Assembly: GCF_947487515.1 (NCBI RefSeq)
Contig: NZ_CANKWO010000004.1
Location: 424,821-488,820, forward strand
Direction: 5' to 3'
Source of the DNA: an uncultured Litoreibacter sp.
Lineage (GTDB): Bacteria; Pseudomonadota; Alphaproteobacteria; Rhodobacterales; Rhodobacteraceae
Length of the DNA: 64,000 nt
The notes under the pieces are model-generated. The model was not told where the DNA came from. It was given only the letters and a program-made list of their open reading frames with translations, and made no database searches. Numbering within the stretch: the stretch's first letter is position 1; each line of letters starts with the position of its first letter. The position numbers and the translations under genes are program-made. Shown in pieces: positions 55,049-64,000 of this stretch.

Positions 55049-57931
55049 ATGGCCGAGTTGAAGAACATCGAAGTGCGCGGCGCGCGCGAACATAATCTCA
55101 AAAGCATCGACGTGGATATTCCGCGCGACCAACTTGTGGTTATCACGGGCTTGTCCGGCTCTGGAAAGTCGTCTTTGGCCTTCGACACGATCTATGCCGA
55201 GGGGCAGCGTCGCTATGTGGAATCATTGTCGGCCTATGCGCGCCAATTCCTTGATATGATGCAAAAACCGGATGTGGATCACATATCCGGCCTGTCACCT
55301 GCGATTTCGATTGAGCAAAAGACCACCTCCAAGAACCCACGCTCCACGGTGGGGACAGTCACCGAAATTTACGACTATATGCGCCTGCTGTTTGCACGCA
55401 TTGGAACGCCCTATAGTCCCGCAACGGGAAAGCCCATTGAGGCGCAGCAAGTCCAAGACATGGTTGACCGGATCATGGCGATGGAGGAGGGGACGCGTGG
55501 CTACCTTTTGGCCCCGATCATCCGTGATCGCAAAGGCGAGTACCGCAAGGAATTCCAAGAACTGGCCAAATCCGGCTTTCAGCGGGTGAAGGTGGATGGT
55601 GCGTTCTACGAGCTCGAGAATGCACCGACATTGGACAAGAAGTTTCGCCATGACATTGATGTGGTCGTGGACCGGATCGTGGTGCGCGAAGGGCTGGAAA
55701 CCCGTCTGGCAGACAGCTTGCGCACGGCGCTGGATCTGGCCGACGGCATTGCCATTTTGGAGACCGCCCCCAAGGAAGGCGAGCCGGAGCGCATCACATT
55801 CTCCGAGAAATTTGCCTGTCCGGTATCAGGGTTCACCATCCCCGAGATCGAGCCGCGTCTGTTCTCGTTCAATGCCCCTTTCGGAGCCTGCCCCGAATGC
55901 GACGGGCTTGGGGTCGAGTTGTTCTTTGACGAACGCCTCGTGGTGCCCGATCAAAGCCTGAAACTTTACGACGGCGCTTTGGCCCCATGGCGCAAAGGAA
56001 AAAGCCCCTATTTCTTGCAAACCATCGAGGCAATTGCGGATCACTATGAGTTCGACAAAAACACCCCTTGGAAAGATCTTGATGCACATGTGAAGCAAGT
56101 GTTCCTTTATGGCTCGGGGGACGATGAAATCCCCTTCCGCTATGATGAGGCTGGGCGGGTGTACCAAGTGACGCGCAGTTTTGAGGGGGTGATCCCCAAT
56201 ATGGAACGCCGCTACCGCGAGACAGACAGCAACTGGATTCGCGAAGAATTTGAACGCTATCAGAACAACCGCAAATGTGGCGTGTGCGATGGGTATCGCC
56301 TGCGCGCAGAGGCCTTGGCGGTCAAAATTGCAGATCTTCACGCGGGCCAAGTCGTCGAGATGTCGATCAAAGAGGCCTTCGATTGGTGCGACGCCGTTCC
56401 GCAAACCCTGACCAAGCAAAAGAACGAGATCGCGAAAGCAATTCTCAAGGAAATTCGCGAACGTTTAGGCTTCTTGAATAATGTGGGCCTTGAGTATTTG
56501 ACCTTGTCGCGCAACGCTGGCACGTTGTCCGGCGGGGAAAGCCAGCGCATCCGGCTGGCGTCCCAGATCGGCTCGGGGCTGACGGGGGTTCTTTATGTGC
56601 TGGATGAGCCATCAATTGGCCTGCATCAGCGGGACAATGACCGGCTTTTGACCACGCTAAAAAACCTGCGCGACCAAGGCAATACCGTGATCGTGGTGGA
56701 ACATGACGAGGAAGCCATTCGCGAGGCGGACTACGTCTTTGACATTGGACCTGGCGCAGGGGTGCATGGGGGGCAAGTGGTCTCGCAGGGGACACCTGCC
56801 GAAGTTGCCGCAAGCGGCTCGATCACCGGTGACTATCTGACCGGCGTACGCGAAATTCCTTTTAGCGCCAAGCGGCGCAAGGGCAACAAAAAGAAGCTGA
56901 CGGTTGTGAAAGCTTCGGGCAATAACCTGCAAAATGTGACCGTGGATTTCCCATTGGGCAAATTCGTCTGCGTCACGGGGGTTTCGGGCGGGGGCAAGTC
57001 TACGCTGACCATCGAGACATTGTTTAAGACCGCGTCGATGACTTTGAACGGCGCACGCCAAACGCCAGCGCCCTGCGAGACGATCAAAGGTCTAGAGCAC
57101 CTAGATAAGGTGATCGACATTGACCAGCGCGCCATCGGGCGCACGCCGCGCTCCAACCCTGCGACATATACTGGCGCCTTTACCCCGATCCGCGATTGGT
57201 TCGCCGGCATGCCGGAATCCAAGGCGCGGGGTTACAAACCCGGGCGGTTTAGCTTCAACGTCAAGGGCGGGCGCTGCGAGGCCTGTCAGGGCGACGGTGT
57301 GATCAAGATCGAGATGCATTTCCTGCCGGATGTCTATGTGGAATGCGAAACCTGCAAAGGCGCGCGCTACAACCGCGAAACGCTGGAGGTGCGGTTCAAA
57401 GGCAAATCCATCGCGGATGTGCTGAACATGACCGTGGAAGACGCGCAAGAATTCTTCAAGGCGGTGCCGTCTATCCGTGAGAAGATGGATGCGTTGATGC
57501 GTGTGGGCTTGGGCTACATCAAGGTAGGGCAGCAAGCGACGACCTTGTCGGGCGGCGAGGCGCAGCGGGTGAAACTCTCCAAGGAATTGGCGAAGCGCTC
57601 TACGGGCCGCACGCTGTATATCCTAGATGAGCCGACAACCGGTTTGCACTTTGAGGACGTCAAAAAGCTGCTCGAAGTGCTGCATGAGCTGGTAGACCAA
57701 GGCAACACCGTGGTGGTGATTGAGCACAACCTCGACGTGGTGAAAACGGCTGACCACATCATCGACATCGGCCCCGAAGGCGGGGACGGCGGCGGTACAG
57801 TTGTGGCAACGGGCACGCCCGAAAAAGTCGCGGAGGTGGAGGGGTCCTATACCGGCTACTATCTCAAGCCGATGCTGGAGCCGAAGAAACCGTTGAAAGG
57901 TGCTACGAAGAAAGAAGTGGCAGCTGAATGA
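55049..57931 (+). CDS. uvrA: Excinuclease ABC subunit A
   Basis: Damage-recognition ATPase of nucleotide excision repair. Of 960 residues, Walker A motifs are GLSGSGKSS (34-42) and GVSGGGKST (644-652); ABC signatures are [11 protein letters not shown] and [11 protein letters not shown]; zinc modules include CPVSG, CPECDG, CGVCDG and [17 protein letters not shown] use ATG 55049, preceded by GGGATGGA; ATG 55040 is also possible. A LexA box lies upstream. The next gene overlaps the stop by four bases. Confidence 0.97.
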   Translation: MAELKNIEVRGAREHNLKSIDVDIPRDQLVVITGLSGSGKSSLAFDTIYAEGQRRYVESLSAYARQFLDMMQKPDVDHISGLSPAISIEQKTTSKNPRSTVGTVTEIYDYMRLLFARIGTPYSPATGKPIEAQQVQDMVDRIMAMEEGTRGYLLAPIIRDRKGEYRKEFQELAKSGFQRVKVDGAFYELENAPTLDKKFRHDIDVVVDRIVVREGLETRLADSLRTALDLADGIAILETAPKEGEPERITFSEKFACPVSGFTIPEIEPRLFSFNAPFGACPECDGLGVELFFDERLVVPDQSLKLYDGALAPWRKGKSPYFLQTIEAIADHYEFDKNTPWKDLDAHVKQVFLYGSGDDEIPFRYDEAGRVYQVTRSFEGVIPNMERRYRETDSNWIREEFERYQNNRKCGVCDGYRLRAEALAVKIADLHAGQVVEMSIKEAFDWCDAVPQTLTKQKNEIAKAILKEIRERLGFLNNVGLEYLTLSRNAGTLSGGESQRIRLASQIGSGLTGVLYVLDEPSIGLHQRDNDRLLTTLKNLRDQGNTVIVVEHDEEAIREADYVFDIGPGAGVHGGQVVSQGTPAEVAASGSITGDYLTGVREIPFSAKRRKGNKKKLTVVKASGNNLQNVTVDFPLGKFVCVTGVSGGGKSTLTIETLFKTASMTLNGARQTPAPCETIKGLEHLDKVIDIDQRAIGRTPRSNPATYTGAFTPIRDWFAGMPESKARGYKPGRFSFNVKGGRCEACQGDGVIKIEMHFLPDVYVECETCKGARYNRETLEVRFKGKSIADVLNMTVEDAQEFFKAVPSIREKMDALMRVGLGYIKVGQQATTLSGGEAQRVKLSKELAKRSTGRTLYILDEPTTGLHFEDVKKLLEVLHELVDQGNTVVVIEHNLDVVKTADHIIDIGPEGGDGGGTVVATGTPEKVAEVEGSYTGYYLKPMLEPKKPLKGATKKEVAAE

Positions 57932-58293
57932 GCTTTGAGGTTCTTAATAAGCTAGCGTTTGCGCTTTTTGCAGTGCTGTCAGGGATTCTTCTGTTCTTGC
58001 CCGAAGTGATTTTCTGGTTGTTTGGCATTGAGGGCAGCGCATCCTCAGAATTCATGATGAGGCGGGCCGCCATTTTGTTCATGAGCCTGTCGGTTTTGGC
58101 CTTTGTCACATCCGAAACCGAAAACGACGAGATGCGTCAGGTGGTGTCGTTGACCTTTGCCGTGGCGCTATTGGGAATGGCTGCAATGGGTTTGTTCGAA
58201 TTGCTTCGCGGGGACGCAGGACTCGGTATCCTGCTGGCTGTCGTGGTTGAGGTGATCGCGGGCTTCTACTACATCAGGTTTTGGCGAGACTGA
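57928..58293 (+). CDS. Small four-helix membrane protein overlapping uvrA
   Basis: A 121-residue protein with four hydrophobic helices ([58 protein letters not shown] and [15 protein letters not shown]). It is read in ATGA overlap with uvrA, so it is expressed with the SOS-controlled gene. It resembles DUF4345-like small membrane proteins only loosely; I do not recognise a function. Confidence 0.65.
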   Translation: MSFEVLNKLAFALFAVLSGILLFLPEVIFWLFGIEGSASSEFMMRRAAILFMSLSVLAFVTSETENDEMRQVVSLTFAVALLGMAAMGLFELLRGDAGLGILLAVVVEVIAGFYYIRFWRD

Positions 58294-58305
58294 GCCAAAA
58301 GCCCC

Positions 58306-59514
58306 TCAATCCGCCAAGACCGTTTTGATCTCCGCCCCAGCCTCAAGGGTTTTATGAACGGGGCATTTATCGGCTATTTCCAGCAAACGGTTGCGCTGCT
58401 CTTGGTCCAGATCACCCTCTAGGTGAATTTCGCGGTTGAAGCGGTCGATCTTGGACGGCCCGCCCGCATCTTGGGCATGCATCGCGTTATGTGTTACATC
58501 CACCCACACGCGGGTCAGGGGCCATTTCTTGCGGCGTGCATACATCCGGATGGTCATGGACGTGCAGGCCCCAAGGCCGGATGCCAGCAACCCATAGGGG
58601 GACATACCGCGATTGGTGCCGCCATAGGCCAAGGGTTCATCTGCTTGGACGTGATGTTTCGGGCCAGCGTTGATATCTTGCAAAAAGCCATTCGGGTCGG
58701 CTTCCGAAACTCGGACGACGCCTTCCGGCGCACCGATCGGCGGGGCAGGGGGACGAAGGTCCAAATCTTTGGAGGCCCATCCCGCGATTACCGTGGCCAC
58801 ATATTCGGCATCTTGCGCCCGCGAGATCAAATGGTCAGCATGGCACAGCGTGACGAAGCTTTTGGGATGTTTGGCGGTTTGGAAGATTTGAGCAGCATTG
58901 TCGATGCTTACGGTATCGTCCAGCGGCGCATGTAGAACCAATAGGGATTTTCCCAGATTGTGGATCGAGGACGCAAGGTTCTCGGCGGCGACGTCATCGA
59001 CAAAATCACGCCCGATGCGAATAGGGCGCCCCCCCAGCATGACCTCACCCACCCCATTGGCTTTGATGTCACCAAGGGCGTTGTGAAAATTATGCGTCAC
59101 ATGATCGGGATCGAAGGGCGCGCCGATGGTCACGACGGCCTTTGCGGACTCGATTTGCGGGGCGGCTTTCAAGATCGCGGCCCCACCGAGGGAGTGGCCG
59201 ATCAACAGTTGCGGGGCCATGTCAATGCTGCTCAGATGGTCTGCCGCAAGAAGCAGGTCATTGACGTTGGAGGTAAACGTGGTGTTCTCAAACTCTCCGT
59301 CGGAGTGACCAAGGCCGGTAAAGTCAAACCGCATCACCGCGATCCCCATGCCTGCAAGTCGCGCAGAGATACGTTTGGCCGCGGCAATATCTTTGGAGCA
59401 CGTAAAGCAATGCGCGAAAAGCGCGGTCGCCAAATGAGGTCCTTCCGGCATATCCAACCGCGCGGCCAATGTCGCACCGGAATGTCCGGTGAAGTCTATA
59501 CGTTCAATGCCCAT
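58306..59514 (-). CDS. Bifunctional alpha/beta-hydrolase/OsmC-family protein
   Basis: A 402-residue fusion. Residues 1-250 are an alpha/beta hydrolase with nucleophile elbow GHSLGG (S108) and a late acid/His pair (D200, H228). Residues 260-402 are an OsmC/Ohr domain with the two reactive cysteines C317 (GLGACTSMT) and C384 (DKCPVHKT). OsmC proteins reduce organic hydroperoxides; the hydrolase partner suggests removal of a peroxidised ester. ATG 59514 has AGGAG upstream. It lies 103 bases behind dddP on the same strand. Confidence 0.92.
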   Translation of the reverse strand: MGIERIDFTGHSGATLAARLDMPEGPHLATALFAHCFTCSKDIAAAKRISARLAGMGIAVMRFDFTGLGHSDGEFENTTFTSNVNDLLLAADHLSSIDMAPQLLIGHSLGGAAILKAAPQIESAKAVVTIGAPFDPDHVTHNFHNALGDIKANGVGEVMLGGRPIRIGRDFVDDVAAENLASSIHNLGKSLLVLHAPLDDTVSIDNAAQIFQTAKHPKSFVTLCHADHLISRAQDAEYVATVIAGWASKDLDLRPPAPPIGAPEGVVRVSEADPNGFLQDINAGPKHHVQADEPLAYGGTNRGMSPYGLLASGLGACTSMTIRMYARRKKWPLTRVWVDVTHNAMHAQDAGGPSKIDRFNREIHLEGDLDQEQRNRLLEIADKCPVHKTLEAGAEIKTVLAD

Positions 59515-59617
59515 GGGTTTAGGCTCCTGCTCGAATTGCTTATCTATAGGAATGGGCCTGTTGCGCGTATCAAACAAGGATAAGGACGCCATTGTCACGG
59601 CAAGGTGAGCACTTGTG

Positions 59618-60958
59618 TCAGCTTTCGCCCAACAATGCCGCATCAAATGGATATTTCGTGAGATTTTCGTAACCACTATCGGTAATCAGCACCTGATCCT
59701 CCAATTTTATGGAAAAGGCTCCGCCAACTTCGCCGACCAAGGCTTCGACGCAAATGGTCATGCCTGATTTCAGTTCGTGATCGAAGGCTCCTTCCACATG
59801 TTTGTCGGGGTAGGCGACCAATGGCCATTCGTCACACAGACCTACCCCATGCATCAGGCAGCCGTATTTTTGCCTTTGGTATTTGTCGTGCAACCTATGG
59901 GTGTTGGCTGATAACGCGTTAATACTGACCCCCGGTCGCAGCATGTCCATATTGGTCTGGATATGCTCCACAGCGTGTTTCATCGCCTCAACCATATCGC
60001 GGGGAGGGGAGGCATCCCCGATCCACCACGTTCGAGAAATGTCACAGCAGATACCATATGGTCCGATCAAGTCCGTATCAAACGCCAAGATTTCGTTGTT
60101 TTGCAAAAGGCGCGGGCCGCATTCTTGAAACCACGGGTTGGTTCGCGGGCCCGAACTCAAGAGCCGCGTTTCAATCCATTCGCCGCCCCGCCGGATGTTT
60201 TCGGCATGTAGAACCGCCCAAACGTCATCTTCCGACACGGCGCCACTTGGGCCATTGCCGCGAGCGAAGTCTTCCATGACATACATGGCTTCTTCGCAAG
60301 CGTGGCAGGCGGCGCGCATGGCCAAAATCTCGTCTGGGCCTTTGACGGATCTGGCGTGTTCGGTCACTTCCTCGCCTTCGTGAACCTCGAAGCCGCGCGC
60401 TTCCAAAGCCCTGAGCCCCGCAACCATGATCTTATCCACCGCGAGGCGCTTGCTGCCGCCATGATCACGCATCAGGTCTTCCACTTCGGCGGCGAATTGC
60501 GATGCGGCCTGCTGGGTTTTATCGCCATTTGAGAAATAGAACATCGACGCCCCACTGCGCTGTTCTCGGACCAAGGGGTTGAACTCGGACAGGAAGGGCG
60601 AGTTCTTGTAGTCCCAGATCACCATGTAGCCATCAGCGCACAACAGCACGGCGCGAAACGGGTTGTGGGTGTTCCAAAGCTGCATATTTGTGCTGTCGGT
60701 GGCGTAGCGAATGTTCAACGGGTCAAACATCAAAAGCCCGCCAAGGTCGCGATCAATGATATGTTGCGTCAGCCGCTTCCAGCGATAGGTCCGCATTCGC
60801 TCTAGATTGGGCAGTGTCAGACCTGCTGCTTCCCACTCACCATACGCCAGCGCCGTTGGCCCGATCTCCACCCGATCATTGTCATTCAGGTTCCCATCCC
60901 CCAAATATGCGCCTTTGTTCGGATCGATTTTGCGGGTGTCGCTGTAATGCTCTTTCAT
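59618..60958 (-). CDS. dddP: DMSP lyase DddP (M24-type metalloenzyme)
   Basis: Cleaves dimethylsulfoniopropionate to dimethyl sulfide and acrylate. It is a member of the M24 creatinase/aminopeptidase fold that has become a C-S lyase. The 446-residue protein begins MKEHYSDTRKIDPNKGA, and all six metal ligands known from Roseobacter DddP are present with a one-residue shift: D294, D296, D306, H370, E405 and E420. Landmarks such as WNTHNPFRAVLLCADGYM and GVGLCDEWPLVAYPD match DddP rather than Xaa-Pro peptidases. ATG 60958 has AAGGAGA upstream, inside a hairpin. The genome should make DMS in seawater. Confidence 0.93.
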   Translation of the reverse strand: MKEHYSDTRKIDPNKGAYLGDGNLNDNDRVEIGPTALAYGEWEAAGLTLPNLERMRTYRWKRLTQHIIDRDLGGLLMFDPLNIRYATDSTNMQLWNTHNPFRAVLLCADGYMVIWDYKNSPFLSEFNPLVREQRSGASMFYFSNGDKTQQAASQFAAEVEDLMRDHGGSKRLAVDKIMVAGLRALEARGFEVHEGEEVTEHARSVKGPDEILAMRAACHACEEAMYVMEDFARGNGPSGAVSEDDVWAVLHAENIRRGGEWIETRLLSSGPRTNPWFQECGPRLLQNNEILAFDTDLIGPYGICCDISRTWWIGDASPPRDMVEAMKHAVEHIQTNMDMLRPGVSINALSANTHRLHDKYQRQKYGCLMHGVGLCDEWPLVAYPDKHVEGAFDHELKSGMTICVEALVGEVGGAFSIKLEDQVLITDSGYENLTKYPFDAALLGES

Positions 60959-60964
60959 CGTTGA

Positions 60965-60981
60965 TCTCCTTGATAAGGAGA
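60965..60981 (-). promoter_or_regulatory. Hairpin that masks the dddP ribosome binding site
   Basis: In the dddP message TCTCCTT-ATC-AAGGAGA is a perfect 7-bp stem whose right arm is the Shine-Dalgarno sequence, ending six bases before the ATG. Translation would need the stem to open. Confidence 0.5.
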
Positions 60982-61007
60982 GTGTGAGCAGGACCCCAAG
61001 GGACTGC

Positions 61008-61036
61008 TGTATCAAAAACGTCATGGATCATGTCGA
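61008..61036 (-). promoter_or_regulatory. Probable dddP promoter
   Basis: On the minus strand TCGACA (61031-61036) and GATACA (61008-61013) are 17 bases apart and about 50 bases before the start codon. Confidence 0.35.
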
Positions 61037-61116
61037 ATTTGGATGGTTAAAAGGCAACAGGCATATGGCGGGTTTATTCACCTTCGCAAAGATATGCCCA
61101 CATAGAAGGGGACCCC

Positions 61117-62307
61117 ATGAGTGATGTGAAGACGCAATACGAGGCATTTCCCTACCCTCAGCGCGACCCGCGCGACGAGAAAAAGCGACTGATCTCAGGG
61201 TCCCCATCACATCCGCTGGAGATGGATCACCATCTGTTTGGAGGGATGCGTGATTGGTCCGCTACGACAAGAATACTTGTCGCCGGAGGGGGAACAGGCG
61301 ATGCGCTTATTCAACTGGCGCAGGTTTTGACGACGGCGAAGAAGGCCTATGAAATTACCTATATCGATCTGTCCAGCGCCTCGCGGGAGATCGCGGAGGC
61401 GCGCGCCAAGATGCGCGGGCTAACGGGAATTACCTTCATCTCGGGCAGTTTGTTGGATGCCGCGAAATACGGGCCCTTTGACTATATTGACTGTTGTGGG
61501 GTGCTGCATCACCTGCCGGATCCACAGGCTGGATTTGACGCGCTGTCTGCGGCCCTTCACCCAGACGGCGGGATCGGGGTGATGGTATATGCACCCTATG
61601 GGCGCACAGGGGTCTACCCGCTGCAAGAGGCCTTCGGCGCGTTAACCAAAGGCCTGCCTCCCGAGGATCAATTGAAAATGGCCAAATCCGTCTTTGCGGC
61701 TTTGCCCGACAATCACCCGTTCAAGCGAAACCCGCATTTGGTGGACCACAAACAAAGCGACGCGGGCTTTTACGACCTTTTGTTGCACTCGCAAGATCGC
61801 CCCTATGGGATTGATCAGCTTCTAGAGGCGCTAGATCAGTCGGGTTTGCAGTTTGCAGGGGTGCCGCAACCCTATCTTTACGATCTTCGCCGCTTTGCGG
61901 CACGCTCTGACGCGCTGGATGATGCGGCCGCTATGGCCTTGGCCGAAAAACTGGATGGCACGATCAAGACCCATGTTGTCTATGCACGCCCCAAAAGTGC
62001 GGCTATGCGGACGGCGGGGCAAACTGGGCGCGCGATCCCACATCTCAAAGGCATGAATGCAAGGGCTTTGGCAAAGGCGGTGGTCGCAAAGGGCGCCATT
62101 CCGGTGACGTTGAACGGGGTGACGCATCAGGTCGAAATCGCCAAAGCGGCGGCCCCGATATTGGCGGGTGTGGATGGCCGTCGAGATTTGGCGACTTTGC
62201 AAAAAGGGGCGGGTCTGGATCCACTGGCTTGGGCGGCAATATGGCCAAAGGCATCGCGCAGTTTGGAGCAATTTGGCCTGCTGCTCTACTCGCGCTTGTT
62301 GGCGTAA
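61117..62307 (+). CDS. Class I SAM-dependent methyltransferase
   Basis: A 396-residue enzyme. It begins with the unusual YEAFPYPQRDPRDEKKRL leader seen in a group of methyltransferases, followed by SAM motif I LVAGGGTGDALIQLA, the acidic end of strand 2 (YIDLSSASR) and the motif IV region DYIDCCGVLHHLPDP. The C-terminal 100 residues form a winged-helix-like domain (GVDGRRDLATLQKGAGLD). The substrate is unknown. Divergent from dddP, sharing a 158-base control region. Confidence 0.87.
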   Translation: MSDVKTQYEAFPYPQRDPRDEKKRLISGSPSHPLEMDHHLFGGMRDWSATTRILVAGGGTGDALIQLAQVLTTAKKAYEITYIDLSSASREIAEARAKMRGLTGITFISGSLLDAAKYGPFDYIDCCGVLHHLPDPQAGFDALSAALHPDGGIGVMVYAPYGRTGVYPLQEAFGALTKGLPPEDQLKMAKSVFAALPDNHPFKRNPHLVDHKQSDAGFYDLLLHSQDRPYGIDQLLEALDQSGLQFAGVPQPYLYDLRRFAARSDALDDAAAMALAEKLDGTIKTHVVYARPKSAAMRTAGQTGRAIPHLKGMNARALAKAVVAKGAIPVTLNGVTHQVEIAKAAAPILAGVDGRRDLATLQKGAGLDPLAWAAIWPKASRSLEQFGLLLYSRLLA

Positions 62308-62405
62308 AATCCACATAATTTCCATTTAGGAAACAATCCTGTGGTGCAAATGGGATTGGCTTGGTATCTTGGTCCCATTCATTCATTGCAGGATCGAGCG
62401 ATTAC

Positions 62406-62858
62406 ATGGCCAGTAAACCAACACCGACCAAAACCAAAAAGACAAAACGTTCGACCACACGCGCCGCGAGTACCACACCCAAGGCGGCTGCCAAAAAGAG
62501 CGCCCCCAAAGCGACAGTGGTCTCAACTAAGAAACCTGAGGGCAAATCCATTGATGCCGCGGCACCCACAAGTGCAAAAGTCGACGCCCCCGAGCTGACC
62601 AAAAAGGAAATGGTTGAGCGCATGGTCTCGAACACAGGCATGAAAAAAGGGGAAGCCCGCCGTGCTTTGGAAGCCAGCATGGAAGCCTTGGGGCAAGCCC
62701 TGCGCGAAGGATACAACCTGTCTTTGGCCCCCTTGGGCAAGATCAAAATCGCGCGCACGAAGGACACACCAAACGGCAAGATGGTTGTTTTGCGGACCAA
62801 ATTGAAAGATCCGGTGGCCTCGGTCCCAAAGGATCCAATGTCTGAGGCGGCCGAGTAA
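62406..62858 (+). CDS. HU-family DNA-binding protein with basic N-terminal tail
   Basis: A 150-residue protein. Residues 70-140 are an HU/IHF-like core (ELTKKEMVERMVSNTG, LGKIKIARTKDTPNG). Residues 1-60 are a disordered Lys/Thr/Ala/Pro tail that looks like histone H1 (SKPTPTKTKKTKRSTTRAA). Tailed HU-like proteins compact DNA in several bacteria. ATG 62406 is the first sensible start. It is closed by a strong terminator. Confidence 0.87.
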   Translation: MASKPTPTKTKKTKRSTTRAASTTPKAAAKKSAPKATVVSTKKPEGKSIDAAAPTSAKVDAPELTKKEMVERMVSNTGMKKGEARRALEASMEALGQALREGYNLSLAPLGKIKIARTKDTPNGKMVVLRTKLKDPVASVPKDPMSEAAE

Positions 62859-62899
62859 CCTCGCCTTCTTGTCCCTACACAAATGAATAGTTTATTTTA

Positions 62900-62933
62900 A
62901 CGTGCCCAGCGATATCGCGTTGGGCACGTTTTT
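62900..62933 (+). terminator. Terminator of the HU-like gene
   Basis: ACGTGCCCA (62900-62908) pairs with TGGGCACGT (62921-62929), the inner bases GCGATATCGC can also pair, and a T run follows. Confidence 0.88.
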
Positions 62934-62950
62934 CGTTTATGAGGCGCCGC

Positions 62951-63532
62951 ATGACTGTATTTACCCCCCCAGAGCTATTTGTTTTGCGACATGGCGAAAC
63001 AGAATGGAACGCATCAGGCCGGATGCAAGGACGGCTCCATTCCCCGCTGACGCCCAAAGGGGTTACGCAAGCCCATGCGCAAAGTCGCATTCTGTCCGAT
63101 GTGGACCTGACGGGCGTGGATATCATTTCCAGCCCGCAAACTCGGGCTTTGCACACCGCTGTGGAAGTTTTTGCACGAACTGCAGCACAGATTCGAACCG
63201 ATGAACGCCTGTGCGAGATTGATGCAGGGGCATGGCAGGGGCGATTGCGCGATGAGTTGCAGATAACAGGGGACCCCAAGCAGACCGAGGATGGTCCCTT
63301 GGCGTTCTATGAGCAGGCAGAGGGCGGAGAAGGCTTTGCCGCACTGCGGGCGCGATGCGAAGGGTTTCTGAGTGATCTCTCTGGCCCCGCAGTCCTTGTT
63401 ACACACGGTATAGCCTCGCGAATGTTGCGCGTCGTGGCCTTGGGATTAACCGATGACGCCATGGTTGATTTGCCCGGAGGGCAGGGCGTCGTGTTCCATT
63501 TGAAGGACGGGGTACAACGCGTTCTAAAATAA
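62951..63532 (+). CDS. Histidine phosphatase family protein
   Basis: A phosphoglycerate-mutase-like phosphatase of 193 residues. The catalytic block is LRHGETEWN (R13, H14), the second arginine is in SSPQTRALHT, the acid is in CEIDAGAWQG and the second histidine is in VTHGIASR. The substrate is not evident. I place the start at ATG 62951 with GAGG upstream, because ATG 62939 lies only six bases after the terminator of the previous gene. Confidence 0.88.
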   Translation: MTVFTPPELFVLRHGETEWNASGRMQGRLHSPLTPKGVTQAHAQSRILSDVDLTGVDIISSPQTRALHTAVEVFARTAAQIRTDERLCEIDAGAWQGRLRDELQITGDPKQTEDGPLAFYEQAEGGEGFAALRARCEGFLSDLSGPAVLVTHGIASRMLRVVALGLTDDAMVDLPGGQGVVFHLKDGVQRVLK

Positions 63533-63567
63533 ATTTGCAAGAACGTGAAAAGAGCCGCGATTTGGGG

Positions 63568-63596
63568 TTGCAGACGTCCCATGATATCCGGTATCT
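63568..63596 (+). promoter_or_regulatory. Probable promoter of tRNA-Val
   Basis: TTGCAG (63568-63573) and GTATCT (63591-63596) with a 17-base spacer, 11 bases before the tRNA. Confidence 0.4.
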
Positions 63597-63607
63597 GATC
63601 GCCAGTC

Positions 63608-63683
<76 letters not shown>

Positions 63684-63861
63684 TTTACCCTGATCACAGT
63701 TACATACCAACGCAATCGTCCCGAGATGGCTGTGACTGCTTGCAGTCAGGTTGTGAACCCGTGCGGTTGGCGCGATATCCATATTCTGCCGGTAAAACCG
63801 TGTGATTTCGGGCCGGATTTCGAAGAAATGTAAAATAGTTCAAATCAGGCCATATCGCCGC

Positions 63862-63890
63862 TTGACGGGGGGCAGGTGGGGACATAATAC
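63862..63890 (+). promoter_or_regulatory. Probable promoter of tRNA-Asp
   Basis: TTGACG (63862-63867), 17-base spacer, TAATAC (63885-63890). The predicted start point falls at the foot of the hairpin that follows. Confidence 0.6.
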
Positions 63891-63895
63891 CAGCC

Positions 63896-63917
63896 CACGC
63901 CTGAGGGTTCAGGCGTG
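63896..63917 (+). promoter_or_regulatory. Hairpin in the tRNA-Asp leader
   Basis: CACGCCTGA (63896-63904), loop GGGT, TCAGGCGTG (63909-63917): a perfect 9-bp stem beginning at the predicted transcription start and ending six bases before the mature tRNA. Confidence 0.6.
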
Positions 63918-63923
63918 CAGCGG

Positions 63924-64000
63924 GCGGTTGTAGCTCAGTTGGTTAGAGTACCGGCCTGTCACGCCGGGGGTCGCGGGTTCGAGTCCCGTCAACCGCGCCA
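63924..64000 (+). tRNA. tRNA-Asp (GTC)
   Basis: Complete 77-base cloverleaf ending at the last base of the window, with CCA encoded. The acceptor stem GCGGTTG pairs with CAACCGC and the discriminator is G. The anticodon loop CTGTCAC gives GTC. Confidence 0.96.

Overview
The window is chromosomal DNA of a marine alphaproteobacterium of the Rhodobacterales, Roseobacter group. Evidence for this is a full-length DMSP lyase DddP with all six metal ligands, a Hint-domain protein of the kind common in roseobacters, an RNase E with a long acidic insert in its S1 domain, the DUF1476 inhibitor of F1-ATPase, a GTTC-N7-GTTC SOS box in front of uvrA, and a separate corrinoid protein plus Bmt-type homocysteine methyltransferase with DUF1638. 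Almost all of it is dense, ordinary core genome. I see no insertion sequence, prophage, CRISPR array, rRNA operon or integrated island.

Layout. 0-6 kb: pepA-holC facing an ABC-F/MarC/aspartic-protease operon, then ndk and a TfoX-C protein. 6-11 kb: a tiny proline-rich ORF, tRNA-Asn, a divergent metallo-beta-lactamase-fold hydrolase and histidine kinase, the Hint protein, and tRNA-Ile2/Met(CAT). 11-15 kb: purM-purN, rnd, a lipoprotein and sufE. 15-20 kb: DUF1638, a corrinoid protein and Bmt, which together look like part of a split B12-dependent methionine synthase, with a PA0069-type radical SAM gene between them. 20-22 kb: an MprF-like membrane protein and the DUF1476 protein. 22-25 kb: purC-rraB-purS-adh-purQ. 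25-29 kb: dctB-dctD. 29-32 kb: rne behind a long structured leader. 32-40 kb: an M48 protease, an aminotransferase, a cell-wall amidase, PBP1A and prfB. 40-45 kb: a leftward run of bcp, DUF455, M23 peptidase, bactofilin and an MFS exporter. 45-55 kb: an AsmA/YhdP-like giant, queA, two MFS carriers, DUF924, an SGNH hydrolase and lpdA. 55-58 kb: SOS-regulated uvrA and an overlapping small membrane protein. 58-64 kb: an alpha/beta-hydrolase-OsmC fusion, dddP, a methyltransferase, an HU-like protein with a basic tail, a histidine phosphatase, tRNA-Val and tRNA-Asp.

Functional themes. Purine synthesis genes (purM, N, C, S, Q) are spread over three transcription units; one unit also holds an RNase E inhibitor homologue (RraB) 6 kb upstream of rne. 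The methionine-synthase parts need a pterin-binding subunit and a reactivase that are not in the window. Cell-envelope genes (amidase, PBP1A, bactofilin, M23, M48, AsmA) are plentiful. The points most worth a second look are a DctD regulator lacking the sigma-54 contact loop, the long hairpin-rich rne leader, a hairpin covering the dddP ribosome binding site, a symmetric operator over the lpdA -10 box, and the tightly spaced small ORFs (34, 64 and 121 codons) of unknown function.
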